Assembly: GCF_030406325.1 (NCBI RefSeq)
Contig: NZ_JAUEQY010000013.1
Coordinates: 1 to 64,000, forward strand
Direction: 5' to 3'
From: Actinomadura sp. DC4
Lineage (GTDB): Bacteria; Actinomycetota; Actinomycetes; Streptosporangiales; Streptosporangiaceae
Length of the DNA stretch: 64,000 nucleotides
The first letter of the stretch is position 1, and every line of letters starts with the position of its first letter. Made by a program: the position numbers and the translations under genes. Under the pieces are notes generated by a model. It made no database searches. It was not told the origin of the DNA and saw nothing but the letters and a program-made list of their open reading frames with translations. Shown in pieces: positions 8,832 through 17,349 of this stretch.

Positions 8832-8853
8832 CGGCCGGCCGAGCGGCCGGCCG
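8832..8853 (-). terminator. candidate terminator after helY
   Basis: Nine-bp arms CGGCCGGCC and GGCCGGCCG separated by four bases, centred about 36 bases downstream of the helY stop on the minus strand. GC-only stem without T-tract. Confidence 0.4.
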
Positions 8854-8878
8854 CCGGGCCGGCACGGGTGCGGGAGGG

Positions 8879-11617
8879 TCAGGTGACCGAGGTATAGGCG
8901 ACCACTCCGCGGCGCATCGCGTCCATGGCCTTTCCTGCCGTCTCCCGGATGCCGCTGCCGCGCGGCGCGGCGTCGGCGATCTGGCCCAGCAGGTCCAGCA
9001 GCTGCTTCACCCAGCGGACGAAGTCGCCCGCCGTGAGTTCCGCGTCGCTCAGCACCGCGTCCAGTTGGTGGCCCTGTGCCCACCGGTAGGCCGCCCACAC
9101 GAAGCCGAGGTCCGGCTCGCGCAGGAACGCCACCCGATGGTCGCGTTCGACCTCCCGCAGGTCCTCCGACAGCCCCGCCATCTCGGCCAGCGTCTCGCGG
9201 ACCGCGCCCGCCGGGATGCGCGGGGCCTTGCCCTCCTCGGTCTGCCGCGACTCGTACACCAGCGCCGACACCGACGCTGCCAGCTCCGCGGCGTCCAGGC
9301 CGTCCCAGATGCCCTCGCGCAGGCACTCCGCGGTCAGGAGGTCGGCCTCGCTGTACAGACGCCCCAGACGCCGCCCTGCCTCCGTGACGCGCTCGTCCTC
9401 CAGGTAACCGAGCTGCTCCAGCACCGCGCACACCCGGTCGAACGTGCGCGAGATCACCTGCGAGCGGCCCTCCACGCGGCGGCGCAGGTCGGCGGTCTCG
9501 CGTTCCAGGCGGAAGTAGCGCTCGGCCCAGCGGGAGTGGTCCTCGCGCTCGGCGCAGCCGTGGCACGGGTGCTCGCGCAGGGTGCGGCGCAGCTGGGTGA
9601 TCTCCGGGTCCTCCCCCGTCGGCTCGGGCCGCTTGGCCGGCCGGGGGGCGTGGATGCCCGCGGTCTTGTTGCGCAGGGTCGAGGCCAGGTCGCGCCGGTG
9701 CTGGGGCGACTTGCGGCTGAACGAGGCCGGGATCCGTACCCGCTCCACCGGCTCCACCGGGCCGCGGAAGTCCATGAGCGCCAGCTGCTTCACCTGCCGG
9801 TTGACGGTCAGCACGAGCGGCGACGGGTCGTCGACGCGCTTGGCCGCGCCGGGTTCGAGGACCAGGGCGACGCCGGCCCAGCGGCCGTTCGGGATGACGA
9901 TGACGTCACCCGGGCGCAGCCGCTCCAGCGACCGCGCCGCCTCGGCCCGCTGCACGCCCGAACGCGCACGCGCGAGCTCCTTCTCCCGGTCCGAGAGCCG
10001 GCGGCGGATGCCGGCGTACTCCATGAAGTCGCCCAGATGGCACCCGGCCGCCTCCAGGTAGCCGTCCAGGGCCTCCTCGTTGCGGCGCAGCTGCCGCGCC
10101 AGCCCCACCACGGCCCGGTCCGCCTGGAACTGCGCGAACGACTCCTCCAGGAGCGTGCGCGCGCGCTCGCGGCCGACCGCGCCGACGAGGTTCACCGCCA
10201 TGTTGTACGACGGGCGGAAGCTGGAGTTCAGCGGATAGGTGCGGGTGCCGGCCAGCCCGGCCACCGAGCCGGGGTCGACGCCCGGGGTCCACAGCACGAC
10301 CGCGTGGCCCTCGATGTCGATGCCGCGGCGGCCCGCCCGCCCGGTGAGCTGGGTGTACTCCCCCGGCGTCAGGTCGGCGTGCATCTCGCCGTTCCACTTG
10401 ACGAGGCGTTCGATGACGACCGTACGGGCGGGCATGTTGATGCCGAGCGCCAGCGTCTCGGTGGCGAAGACCGCCTTGATGAGGCCCTCGGTGAACAGCT
10501 CCTCGACGACCTCCTTGAACGTCGGCAGCATCCCGGCGTGGTGGGCGGCCAGGCCGCGTTCGAGGCCGGCCAGCCACGTCCGGTAGCCCAGCACGTCGAG
10601 GTCCTCGGCCGGGATGTCCGCGACGCGCGACTCGACGTGCGCGCGGATCTCCCCGGCCTCCTCCATCGAGGTCAGCCGCAGGCCGGAGTACATGCACTGC
10701 TCGACGGCCGCGTCGCAGCCGGCGCGGCTGAAGATGAACGTGATCGCGGGCAGCAGGCCCGCACGGTCCAGGCGGTCGATGACCTCCGAGCGCGGCGGCG
10801 GCCGGAACCGCTGCGGCCGTGCCTCGCGCCGGCGGCCGCTGCGGCGGCCCTGGTTGACCTTCGTACGCCGCAGGTCGTCGAGGGCGAACCGGCGCAGCGC
10901 CGGGTTGACCTTGGCGTGCTCGGCGTTCGGGTCGTCGGTGTCGACGAACAGGTCGTACAGCCGGTTGCCGGCGAGCATGTGCTGCCACAGCGGCACCGGC
11001 CGGTGCTCGTCGACGATGACCGTCGTGTCGCCGCGTACCTCCTGCAGCCACTCGCCGAACTCCTCGGCGTTGCTGACGGTCGCCGACAGCGCCGCGAGGC
11101 GTACGGACTCGGGGAGGTGGATGATGACCTCCTCCCAGACCGCTCCGCGAAACCGGTCGGCGAGGTAGTGCACCTCGTCCATCACGACGTAGGCGAGCCC
11201 GGACAGCGTCCGCGACCCGGCGTACAGCATGTTGCGCAGCACCTCGGTCGTCATGACGACGATCGGGGCCTCGCCGTTGATGGTGTTGTCGCCGGTGAGC
11301 AGCCCGACCCGGCCGGCGCCGTAGCGGCGTACGAGGTCGGAGTACTTCTGGTTCGACAGCGCCTTGATGGGCGTCGTGTAGAAGCACTTCTGCCCGCTCG
11401 CGAGCGCCAGGTGGACGGCGAACTCGCCGACGATGGTCTTGCCCGACCCCGTGGGGGCCGCGACCAGGACACCGTGGCCGTTCTCCAGCGCCCGGCAGGC
11501 GTCGACCTGGAAGAAGTCAAGGTCGAAGTCGTACAGGCTCTGGAATTCCGTCAGCGCGGGTGTGAAGCCGGCCATGCGCTCACGATTCGCGGCATAGCGC
11601 TCCGCGGGGGTCGTCAT
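8879..11617 (-). CDS. helY: Mtr4/Ski2-family DEAD/DEAH-box helicase HelY
   Basis: Superfamily 2 ATP-dependent RNA helicase of 912 residues. Motif I APTGSGKT at 54-61, motif II DEVH at 147-150, SAT motif (ALSATVSN), and the second RecA domain with YTQLTGRAGRRGID. The C-terminal half carries the arm and DSHCT-like region of Mtr4/Ski2 proteins (CHGCAEREDHSRWAERYFRLERE, and VRWVKQLLDLLGQIAD near the end). Bacterial HelY is thought to act in RNA metabolism, but its substrates are poorly defined. It lies 50 bases downstream of tatC on the same strand, the same order as in mycobacteria and streptomycetes. Confidence 0.95.
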   Translation of the reverse strand: MTTPAERYAANRERMAGFTPALTEFQSLYDFDLDFFQVDACRALENGHGVLVAAPTGSGKTIVGEFAVHLALASGQKCFYTTPIKALSNQKYSDLVRRYGAGRVGLLTGDNTINGEAPIVVMTTEVLRNMLYAGSRTLSGLAYVVMDEVHYLADRFRGAVWEEVIIHLPESVRLAALSATVSNAEEFGEWLQEVRGDTTVIVDEHRPVPLWQHMLAGNRLYDLFVDTDDPNAEHAKVNPALRRFALDDLRRTKVNQGRRSGRRREARPQRFRPPPRSEVIDRLDRAGLLPAITFIFSRAGCDAAVEQCMYSGLRLTSMEEAGEIRAHVESRVADIPAEDLDVLGYRTWLAGLERGLAAHHAGMLPTFKEVVEELFTEGLIKAVFATETLALGINMPARTVVIERLVKWNGEMHADLTPGEYTQLTGRAGRRGIDIEGHAVVLWTPGVDPGSVAGLAGTRTYPLNSSFRPSYNMAVNLVGAVGRERARTLLEESFAQFQADRAVVGLARQLRRNEEALDGYLEAAGCHLGDFMEYAGIRRRLSDREKELARARSGVQRAEAARSLERLRPGDVIVIPNGRWAGVALVLEPGAAKRVDDPSPLVLTVNRQVKQLALMDFRGPVEPVERVRIPASFSRKSPQHRRDLASTLRNKTAGIHAPRPAKRPEPTGEDPEITQLRRTLREHPCHGCAEREDHSRWAERYFRLERETADLRRRVEGRSQVISRTFDRVCAVLEQLGYLEDERVTEAGRRLGRLYSEADLLTAECLREGIWDGLDAAELAASVSALVYESRQTEEGKAPRIPAGAVRETLAEMAGLSEDLREVERDHRVAFLREPDLGFVWAAYRWAQGHQLDAVLSDAELTAGDFVRWVKQLLDLLGQIADAAPRGSGIRETAGKAMDAMRRGVVAYTSVT

Positions 11618-11667
11618 GGTCCAAGCCTACGGAAGTGCCGGGCATGGGACGGCAACCCGCCCCGCGA

Positions 11668-12546
11668 TCATGAGCGCGGGGTGTCCTCCAGGTCGTCCAC
11701 GTCGTCCCGGTCCTCCAGCGGCGAGGCCTCGTCGTCGGAGAGGCCGGCGTACGGGTCGGGGCGGGCGGCCTTGCGGCGGTCGTGGAAGTACGCGATGACC
11801 TCGGCCACCTCGAACAGCACGACGGTGGGCAGGGCCAGCGCCAGCATCGTGAAGGGGTCCTGGCTCGGCGTCGCCACCGCGGCGAAGACGAAGATGCCGA
11901 ACAGCAGCGTCCGGCGCCACTTCCTGATGCGCTCGTGGGTCAGCACCCCGGCCAGGTTGAGCACCACGACGAACAGCGGCAGCTCGAACGTCGCCCCGAA
12001 GATCAGCAGCATCGCCACGGCGTAGCTGAGATAACTGGTGATCGTCACGAGCGGGACGACGTGGTCGGGGGTGAAGCCCAGCAGGATGCCCAGGCCCTTG
12101 TCGAGCGTGAGGTACGCGAGGCAGGCGCCGGCCGCGAACAGCGGGATCGCGCCGGCCATGAAGACGTACGTCCAGCGGCGTTCGCGCTGGTAGAGCCCTG
12201 GCGCCACGAACGCCCAGAGCTGGTAGAGCCAGATCGGCGAGGCGAGGACCAGCCCGATGATCACACAGATCTTGATCCGCAGCACGAACGGGTCGAGGAT
12301 GCCCGTCGTCGTCAGCGCGCACTGGCCGTTGAGCCGGTTGGACTGCGGGATCTGGCAGTAGGGGTGCTGGAGGACCCGCCAGATCGGATCGTAGAAGATC
12401 CAGCCGACGACCGCTCCCGCCAGGACCCCCGCGATCGCCTTGAGGATCCGGTTACGCAGTTCGCGGATGTGCTCCATCAGCGGCATGCGGCCGTCCGGGT
12501 TGGACGGTCGCTCGTCACGCCGCCGGGACACCTTCATCGCCGACAT
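11668..12546 (-). CDS. tatC: twin-arginine translocase subunit TatC
   Basis: Polytopic membrane receptor of the Tat export system, 292 residues. The N-terminal segment GRMPLMEHIRELRNRILKA contains the conserved cytoplasmic HIRELRNR element that contacts twin-arginine signal peptides. Six transmembrane helices follow, ending near residue 250, then a hydrophilic acidic tail (DEASPLEDRDDVDDLED). It recognises folded precursors and recruits TatA. Upstream tatA is separated by 38 bases. No tatB is in this window. Confidence 0.95.
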   Translation of the reverse strand: MSAMKVSRRRDERPSNPDGRMPLMEHIRELRNRILKAIAGVLAGAVVGWIFYDPIWRVLQHPYCQIPQSNRLNGQCALTTTGILDPFVLRIKICVIIGLVLASPIWLYQLWAFVAPGLYQRERRWTYVFMAGAIPLFAAGACLAYLTLDKGLGILLGFTPDHVVPLVTITSYLSYAVAMLLIFGATFELPLFVVVLNLAGVLTHERIRKWRRTLLFGIFVFAAVATPSQDPFTMLALALPTVVLFEVAEVIAYFHDRRKAARPDPYAGLSDDEASPLEDRDDVDDLEDTPRS

Positions 12547-12584
12547 GTGATCTGGGGCTCCGGCTCGTCAGGACAAGGTCAGGA

Positions 12585-12905
12585 CTAGGACTGCTTGTCG
12601 TGCTCCGTCTGCCGCAGCGGCACACCGTTCGCACCGCCGTCGTTCACGGGCGGGTTGAGCTGCTGGGGCCCGGCCTGTGCCTCCAGGCGGGCCGCCTCGG
12701 CACGCAGCCGTGCCGCCTCGGCACGCGCGTCGGTGGGCGCGTTGTTCTGCTTGTCGTCATCGTCGCCGATCAGACCCTTGGTCTCGGACTTGAAGATGCG
12801 CATCGAACGGCCGAGCGAACGCGCCGCCTGCGGCAGCTTCGCCGAGCCGAACAGCACCAAGATGACGACCGCGATGATCGCGATCTCCCACGGGCCAAGA
12901 TCCAT
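12585..12905 (-). CDS. tatA: twin-arginine translocase subunit TatA
   Basis: 106 residues: one N-terminal transmembrane helix ([20 protein letters not shown]), the FG-SAKLP hinge, an amphipathic helix ([17 protein letters not shown]) and a charged tail with a coiled-coil-like heptad stretch ([16 protein letters not shown]). This is the canonical TatA/E architecture; the pore-forming or membrane-thinning component. The overlapping heptads [13 protein letters not shown] are a short internal duplication. Confidence 0.95.
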   Translation of the reverse strand: MDLGPWEIAIIAVVILVLFGSAKLPQAARSLGRSMRIFKSETKGLIGDDDDKQNNAPTDARAEAARLRAEAARLEAQAGPQQLNPPVNDGGANGVPLRQTEHDKQS

Positions 12906-12965
12906 GACAGTCCTCTTCAGCAGTGGCCGGTTCTCTCCCGATCGTACGCCGTCCGGGAGGCTGGC

Positions 12966-13154
12966 TCATTCTCGCGCCCGCTCCAGACGCCGTGCCGCGG
13001 TCCGCAGGGCCGAACGTTTCGGCTCCAGACCCGCCTTGGCCTGCTGGAGTTCACGGCCCAGGCCACGGACGGCCACGAACACCTTCACGGCGCAGGCGGC
13101 GATGACGACCAGCCCGGCGAAGGCCAGTCCCAGGAACAACATCACCCACGGCAC
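12966..13154 (-). CDS. small single-pass membrane protein
   Basis: 62 residues: an N-terminal hydrophobic helix (residues 3-26, VMLFLGLAFAGLVVIAACAV) followed by a basic amphipathic segment with regular Leu/Arg spacing (ELQQAKAGLEPKRSALRTAARRLE) that could form a coiled coil. Not a recognised domain, but it has the position and orientation of a small conserved membrane protein between pafC and tatA in actinobacteria. It starts 22 bases after pafC stops, so it is probably co-transcribed. Confidence 0.7.
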   Translation of the reverse strand: MPWVMLFLGLAFAGLVVIAACAVKVFVAVRGLGRELQQAKAGLEPKRSALRTAARRLERARE

Positions 13155-13176
13155 ACGGTGAGACTACACGGGACGC

Positions 13177-14115
13177 TCAGGTGTAAAGCGCCAGCGCCCG
13201 CTCGGCGTCGTCGCGCACCTCTCCGGCGAGCCCGGCGGGGGCCATGACCACGCCGCTGCCGGCCAGCCGCAGCGCCAGGCGGCGTACCCACCGGGTGTCG
13301 CGGGTGCGGAGCTCGACGCGCAGCCGCCCCTCCCCCAGCTCGGTGACGCTCTCGCACGGGTAGTGGTCCGAAACCCAGCGCCCGGCGGGCGTGAGCTCCA
13401 GGATCACCCGGATGTCGTCCGGCGTCGGCCGGAACAGGCCACGGTCGACGTCGACCGGCTCGGCGTCCTCAGGGATGCTCGCGGCGGTGTCGAGGACGGC
13501 CAGCTCCACGATGCGGTCCAGGCGGAACAGCCGCACCGCCTCGGCCCGGCGGCACCAGCCCTCCAGGTAGGACCAGCCGTCGACCAGCAGCAGGCGCATC
13601 GGGTCCACGTCGCGGTCGGTGTTCTCGTCGCGGCCGGGCACGTAGTAGGTCATCCGCAGCCGCCGGCCCTCGTCCAGCCCCTCGCGGACGCGTACGAGCA
13701 CGTCCGGGCGCACGTCGACCTGCACCGAGACCTGGCTGCTGGGCCGCGCGGCGCTGCCTGCGGCGGCCTCCAGCTTGGCGAGCACGCGGCTGAGCGCGTC
13801 GCCCCGGCCGGGGATCTCGGCGAGCGTGCGCAGCGCCACCAGCAATGCGGACGCCTCGTCCACGTCGAGCCGGAGCGGCCTGCTGATCGACTCGGCCTCG
13901 CTGACGACGATCTCGCCGCCCTCGTAGGACAGGTCGATCGGGCAGTACGGGTCGGGGGCGCGCAGCTCGACGCACCACAGGAGGTTGAGGTCGTCGATGA
14001 GCTGCTTCTCGGTGACCTCGAACGCGGCTGCCGCCTCCGCCACGCTCACCGAGGTACGGCTGATGACGTACGGCACCAGCGCCAGCAGCCGCGTCAGCCG
14101 GTCCGAGGAGCTCAT
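13177..14115 (-). CDS. pafC: WYL-domain transcriptional regulator PafC
   Basis: 312 residues: N-terminal helix-turn-helix (RLTRLLALVPYVISRTSVSVAEAAAAFEV), central WYL ligand-binding domain (RLRMTYYVPG, then VDGWSYLEGWCRRAEAVRLFRLDRI) and a C-terminal WCX extension. In mycobacteria PafB and PafC act together as a transcriptional activator of the DNA-damage response independent of LexA. Its ATG overlaps the stop of a 23-codon ORF by ATGA, and its GGAGGAGG Shine-Dalgarno lies in the 3' arm of a perfect inverted repeat, suggesting translational coupling to pafB. Confidence 0.93.
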   Translation of the reverse strand: MSSSDRLTRLLALVPYVISRTSVSVAEAAAAFEVTEKQLIDDLNLLWCVELRAPDPYCPIDLSYEGGEIVVSEAESISRPLRLDVDEASALLVALRTLAEIPGRGDALSRVLAKLEAAAGSAARPSSQVSVQVDVRPDVLVRVREGLDEGRRLRMTYYVPGRDENTDRDVDPMRLLLVDGWSYLEGWCRRAEAVRLFRLDRIVELAVLDTAASIPEDAEPVDVDRGLFRPTPDDIRVILELTPAGRWVSDHYPCESVTELGEGRLRVELRTRDTRWVRRLALRLAGSGVVMAPAGLAGEVRDDAERALALYT

Positions 14116-14183
14116 GAGCCCTCCTCCGTCGGAGGAGTGGCCAGAGCGCTGTGCTCGTCTATTCGCTCGTTCCGCTCGCTCAT
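14112..14183 (-). CDS. 23-codon linker ORF between pafB and pafC
   Basis: A minimal ORF (begins MSERNERIDEHS, ends PPTEEGS) whose ATG overlaps the pafB stop (ATGA) and whose TGA overlaps the pafC ATG (ATGA). A ribosome finishing pafB could re-initiate here and run to pafC without leaving the mRNA, unfolding the hairpin at 14121-14137 on the way. The peptide is charged and lacks any recognised domain, so its role is more likely translational coupling than a protein function. The arrangement could also be chance. Confidence 0.45.
   Translation of the reverse strand: MSERNERIDEHSALATPPTEEGS
14121..14137 (-). promoter_or_regulatory. inverted repeat covering the pafC ribosome-binding site
   Basis: On the mRNA the sequence is CTCCTCCG-A-CGGAGGAG, directly followed by GGCTC and the pafC ATG. 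The right arm contains the Shine-Dalgarno GGAGGAGG, so a folded hairpin would hide it (usable stem about 6 bp with a 5-base loop). Translation of the overlapping linker ORF would open it. Confidence 0.5.
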
Positions 14184-15124
14184 GCGAGGACCGCCTTCAG
14201 GTGCTGGATCATCGCTTCGCGCACGTCGGGCGGGCCGATCACGGCGATGTCGTCGGCGAACCCGGCGAGATAGTCCACGAGCCGGTCGACGTCGGCGAAA
14301 CCGAGCTCCGCGACGTCCCACTCGCCCTCGTCGGGCCGTACGTCCGCGGCCCAGCGGCGGATGCCGAGCGCGGCGCCGCGGCGCAGCCGCACGGTGGCGG
14401 TCCGCCGGTCCGGCGCCGGGCTGCTGCTGGAGTCGACGATCTCGCGGATGTCGGCGTCGTCGGGCACCACGACCGTGCCCACCGCGCCGTCGGGGGCGAC
14501 CGTGCCCAGGATCCGGCTGAGCCGGAACACCCGCACCTGCCCGCGGTCGCGGTCGTGCCCGGCGACGTACCACCGGCCGCGCCGGCTCACCACGCCCCAG
14601 GGCTCCAGGTGACGGCGCTGCGGGGCGCTGCGGCCGATGCCCTGGTAGTCGAAGGTCACCGGGCGCCGGTCGCGTACGGCACGCCACAGGGCCGGGAACG
14701 CCGGCTCGTGGGTGTCGACCCGCGGCTCGATGCCGAGCGAGGCGGCCTCGGCGGTGTCCACGCCGGCGGCGCGCAGTTTCAGCAGTGCTCCGGAGGCGGC
14801 CTCGGCGAGGCTGGCGCGCTGCCAGACCCGCGCGGCCAGGCCGAGCACGGCGGCCTCGTCCGGGTTCAGCTGGATCTCCGGCAGCTCGTACGCCTGGCGC
14901 TGGATGCGGTAGCCGGTCTCCTCCTCGCCCTCGCTGCCGGTCTCCAGCGGGATGCCGAGCTCGCGCAGCTCCTCCTTGTCGCGCTCGAACATGCGCTTGA
15001 ACGCCTCGGAGCCGTCGGGATAGCCGGGTACGGCCTGGCGGATCTGCTCGGCGGTGAGATATCTGCGGGTGGCCAGCAGGCACACCACGAGATTGAGCAA
15101 CCGCTCGGTCTTGCGGCGTGACAT
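14180..15124 (-). CDS. pafB: WYL-domain transcriptional regulator PafB
   Basis: 314 residues: N-terminal winged helix (KTERLLNLVVCLLATRRYLTAEQIRQAV), a helical linker, the WYL domain (RPVTFDYQGIG, then WGVVSRRGRWYVAGHDRDRGQVRVFRLSRI spread over about 30 residues) and a C-terminal WCX-like region. Partner of PafC in a heteromeric regulator of DNA-repair genes; the WYL domain is thought to sense a damage-derived nucleic-acid ligand. Divergent from the DUF3866 gene, sharing a promoter region of only about 50 bases. Confidence 0.93.
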   Translation of the reverse strand: MSRRKTERLLNLVVCLLATRRYLTAEQIRQAVPGYPDGSEAFKRMFERDKEELRELGIPLETGSEGEEETGYRIQRQAYELPEIQLNPDEAAVLGLAARVWQRASLAEAASGALLKLRAAGVDTAEAASLGIEPRVDTHEPAFPALWRAVRDRRPVTFDYQGIGRSAPQRRHLEPWGVVSRRGRWYVAGHDRDRGQVRVFRLSRILGTVAPDGAVGTVVVPDDADIREIVDSSSSPAPDRRTATVRLRRGAALGIRRWAADVRPDEGEWDVAELGFADVDRLVDYLAGFADDIAVIGPPDVREAMIQHLKAVLA

Positions 15125-15174
15125 CGGCTCTCCTTCTTACCCATCCCCGTGGCCCCCGACGCTACCTTTGGCGG

Positions 15175-16245
15175 GTGATCCGATGGCGCAAAGGCACGGT
15201 TGTCAAGATACGCCGGGAGTGGCCCGGCGCGGTCGAACTCGACGTAGAGATCGAGAATGAGGGTGCGGCCCGCGCACTGGCCTACCCGGAACTGGTGGGG
15301 TCGCCCCTGCCGGGCGACGCGGTGCTGCTCAACACCACGGCGCTCGCGATGGGCCTCGGCACCGGCGGGTACGCGATGGTGGTGGCCGTCCCCGACCGCT
15401 TTCCGCCGGACCCCTCCGGGCCGGGACATCTGGTCAAGGCACGGTACACGCCGCTGCAGGCGACCGTCCTGGGCGCCGACGAGCAGGACTCAGAACACCA
15501 CGAGACGCTCCGCGAGGCCGACTCGGTCGGCGGCATGCCGGTGATCGTGGCCGACCTGCACTCCGCACTGCCCGCGATCATCGCCGGGCTGCACCTCGAC
15601 CGGCCGGGGACCCGCGTCGTCTATGTCATGCCGGACGGCGGGGCGCTGCCGTCGTGGTTCTCCCGTTCGGCGGCGGCGCTGCGCGAGTCCGGCGCGCTGG
15701 CCGCGGTCGTCACCGCCGGCCAGGCGTTCGGCGGCGACCTGGAGGCGGTGACCCTCCACACGGGCCTGCTCGCCGCGCGCCTGGTGCTCGACGCGGAGGT
15801 CGCGATCGTCGCCCAGGGGCCCGGCAACCTCGGCACGGGCACACGCTGGGGCTTCTCCGGCGTGTCGGCGGGCGAGGCGGTCAACGCCGCCGGCGTCCTC
15901 AAGGGCCGGCCGGTGGCCTCGCTCCGGGTGAGCGAGGCCGACGCCCGCGACCGCCACCTCGGCATCTCCCACCACAGCCTGACCGCCTACGGCCGGGTCG
16001 CCCTGGCCCGCGCCCAGGTCGTCGTGCCGGAGCTGCCGGGCGACTTCGGCGCCCGCGTCCGCGCCGAGGCCGAGCCGCTGGGCGAACGCCACGAGCTCGT
16101 ACGCGTGCCGGTGACGGGCCTGGAGGAGGCGCTGCGCGCGTCCCCGGTACGGCTGTCGACCATGGGCCGCGGCCTGGACGAGGACCTCGCGGGCTTCCTC
16201 ACGGTCGCGGCGGCCGGACGCCACGCGGCGGCGCTCCTCGCCTGA
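15175..16245 (+). CDS. DUF3866 family protein
   Basis: 356 residues from the GTG at 15175 (IRWRKGTVVKIRREWPGAVELDVE). The frame is open upstream to 15118, but that would overlap pafB. Recognisable conserved segments are the N-terminal beta-rich region, PVIVADLHSALPAIIAGL, VVYVMPDGGALPSWFSRS and VAQGPGNLGTGTRWGFSGV. No catalytic function is established for the family. It is typically found beside pafB in actinobacteria, which makes a link to the Pup/PafBC system plausible but unproved. Confidence 0.85.
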   Translation: MIRWRKGTVVKIRREWPGAVELDVEIENEGAARALAYPELVGSPLPGDAVLLNTTALAMGLGTGGYAMVVAVPDRFPPDPSGPGHLVKARYTPLQATVLGADEQDSEHHETLREADSVGGMPVIVADLHSALPAIIAGLHLDRPGTRVVYVMPDGGALPSWFSRSAAALRESGALAAVVTAGQAFGGDLEAVTLHTGLLAARLVLDAEVAIVAQGPGNLGTGTRWGFSGVSAGEAVNAAGVLKGRPVASLRVSEADARDRHLGISHHSLTAYGRVALARAQVVVPELPGDFGARVRAEAEPLGERHELVRVPVTGLEEALRASPVRLSTMGRGLDEDLAGFLTVAAAGRHAAALLA

Positions 16246-16323
16246 TCGCGGGGCTCATCGGTGGCCCGGGCCGGCGCCTTTACATTGTAGATCAATTAGT
16301 CACGCACGCTCGCCGGGGTCTGG

Positions 16324-16837
16324 TCACGCGGCTCTGGTTCGTGCGCGTCCCCGGCGTTGTTGCCGTTGGCTTCGGAGTTGCCGGTCACGAAGGTGCGCAG
16401 GGGTCCGAATCGGGCTGCGACGGGGTTGGCCCAGGAGGCGCAGGTCGGGGTCAGGCAAAGTTCGATGGTCGCCGCCTTCACGGGTCCGGGTCAGCCCCCA
16501 TGGCTGGTCATCGGCCGGGGAGTAACAGCCGCGGAAGTAGCGGATGCCGTGGGTGCGGCGGTAGGTGGCGGGTAGCCGGTCCGGCCGGGACCGCGGCGCC
16601 CAGGCGGATCCGTGGCAGGGACGGATCATGGCCGGGCGCGTGGTGGCCGTCGTGGCGATGAACTCGACGTCATCGGTACTGATCAGGCGGGGGCCTCCCC
16701 GCCTACTCAGGGTCCAGGCAGGCCAGCGCTAATCCGTTGAACGCATGGATCACGTCCCGGACGGTGTCCTCGTCCGCGGCGACCAGCCGGGCGATCGCCG
16801 GCACCGGCGTCCCGGACGCCGAAGCCATGTTGATCAT
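16324..16837 (-). pseudogene. decayed IS630-family transposase with internal deletions
   Basis: Four collinear fragments of one IS630-type transposase remain, in changing frames. (1) 16703-16837: N-terminal HTH, containing PVPAIARLVAADEDTVRDVI, ending LACLDPE and a stop. (2) about 16630-16700: PRLISTDDVEFIATTATTRP. (3) about 16460-16629: IRPCHGSAWAP, then DRLPATYRRTHGIRYFRGCY, ending EGGDH. (4) about 16390-16470: IELCLTPTCASWANP with FGPLRTF. The terminal RSQRQQRRGRARTRAA (to 16324) follows after another gap. The order matches intact relatives as I recall them, but the segments holding two catalytic aspartates are missing, and the PIEAQFG glutamate reads PVAARFG here. It abuts the 3' end of the DUF3291 gene. 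No terminal repeats were identified. Confidence 0.8.
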
Positions 16838-17316
16838 CTCCCGGCGTTCGTGGTCACCGCACCAGCGAGGCCGGCCGGGTCGTACGGTTCGCGGAAGGTG
16901 AAGGCCTCCGGGCCCGGGCCCTCCTCGCGCAGGAGGTCGAGGCGGCCCAAGGCCTCCTCGACCGATGGGACGTGCCCGGCCTCCACCCACCACAGCACCG
17001 CGATCGGCTCGGCCGTGCGGACGAACCACTCGCGCCGGCGGCGTACGAACTCCAGGTGGTCCGAGCGGTAGGCGAAGTTCCACAGGGCCTCGCGCGACTC
17101 CCACACCGACAGGTTGACGATCATGTCGTCGCCGTTCGGATGGATGGAGGTGGCGTCCTTGCCGTCCTCGTCGGTCAGGCGCCACACGAAGCCCGGCGCC
17201 GTGTCCGCCAGGGCGTTGACCGGCTCGAGGCCGGCCACGAAACCGGCCGACCCCGGGGCGTGGAGGGGGTGCAGCAGGCGTCCCACGTTGAGCTGGGCGA
17301 GGTGGTGATCCGTCAT
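16834..17316 (-). CDS. DUF3291 family protein
   Basis: 160 residues from the ATG at 17316 (MTDHHLAQLNVGRLLHPLHA). DUF3291 has a ferredoxin-like (dimeric alpha-beta barrel) fold related to antibiotic-biosynthesis monooxygenases; conserved segments include VNLSVWESREALWNFAYRSDH and VLWWVEAGHVPSVEEALGRL. Biochemical role unknown. It lies 33 bases downstream of the SufR-like regulator on the same strand, probably an operon. Its last codons overlap the first fragment of the IS630 remnant (ATGA at the stop), so the native C-terminus may have been altered by the insertion. Confidence 0.82.
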   Translation of the reverse strand: MTDHHLAQLNVGRLLHPLHAPGSAGFVAGLEPVNALADTAPGFVWRLTDEDGKDATSIHPNGDDMIVNLSVWESREALWNFAYRSDHLEFVRRRREWFVRTAEPIAVLWWVEAGHVPSVEEALGRLDLLREEGPGPEAFTFREPYDPAGLAGAVTTNAGR

Positions 17317-17349
17317 GGACGACAGCAGACCACCGCGCACTCTCTATTG

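Larger units (their letters stand above)
8281..8878. other. intergenic region between convergent genes, no recognised gene
   Basis: About 600 bases between the Crp/Fnr gene and helY, which converge on it. Open frames occur on both strands but none has a Shine-Dalgarno sequence plus recognisable domain. GC-rich hairpins at either end (8313-8328 and 8832-8853) look like terminators for the two flanking genes. The middle could hold a decayed gene that I cannot identify. Confidence 0.5.

Noticed and set aside
8365-8865. Several 60-100-codon open frames between the Crp/Fnr gene and helY
   Set aside because: Overlapping on both strands, no Shine-Dalgarno, no domain, biased composition.
8693-12025. 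1110-codon open frame opposite helY and tatC
   Set aside because: Antisense shadow: it spans two well-supported genes and has no Shine-Dalgarno or recognisable family.
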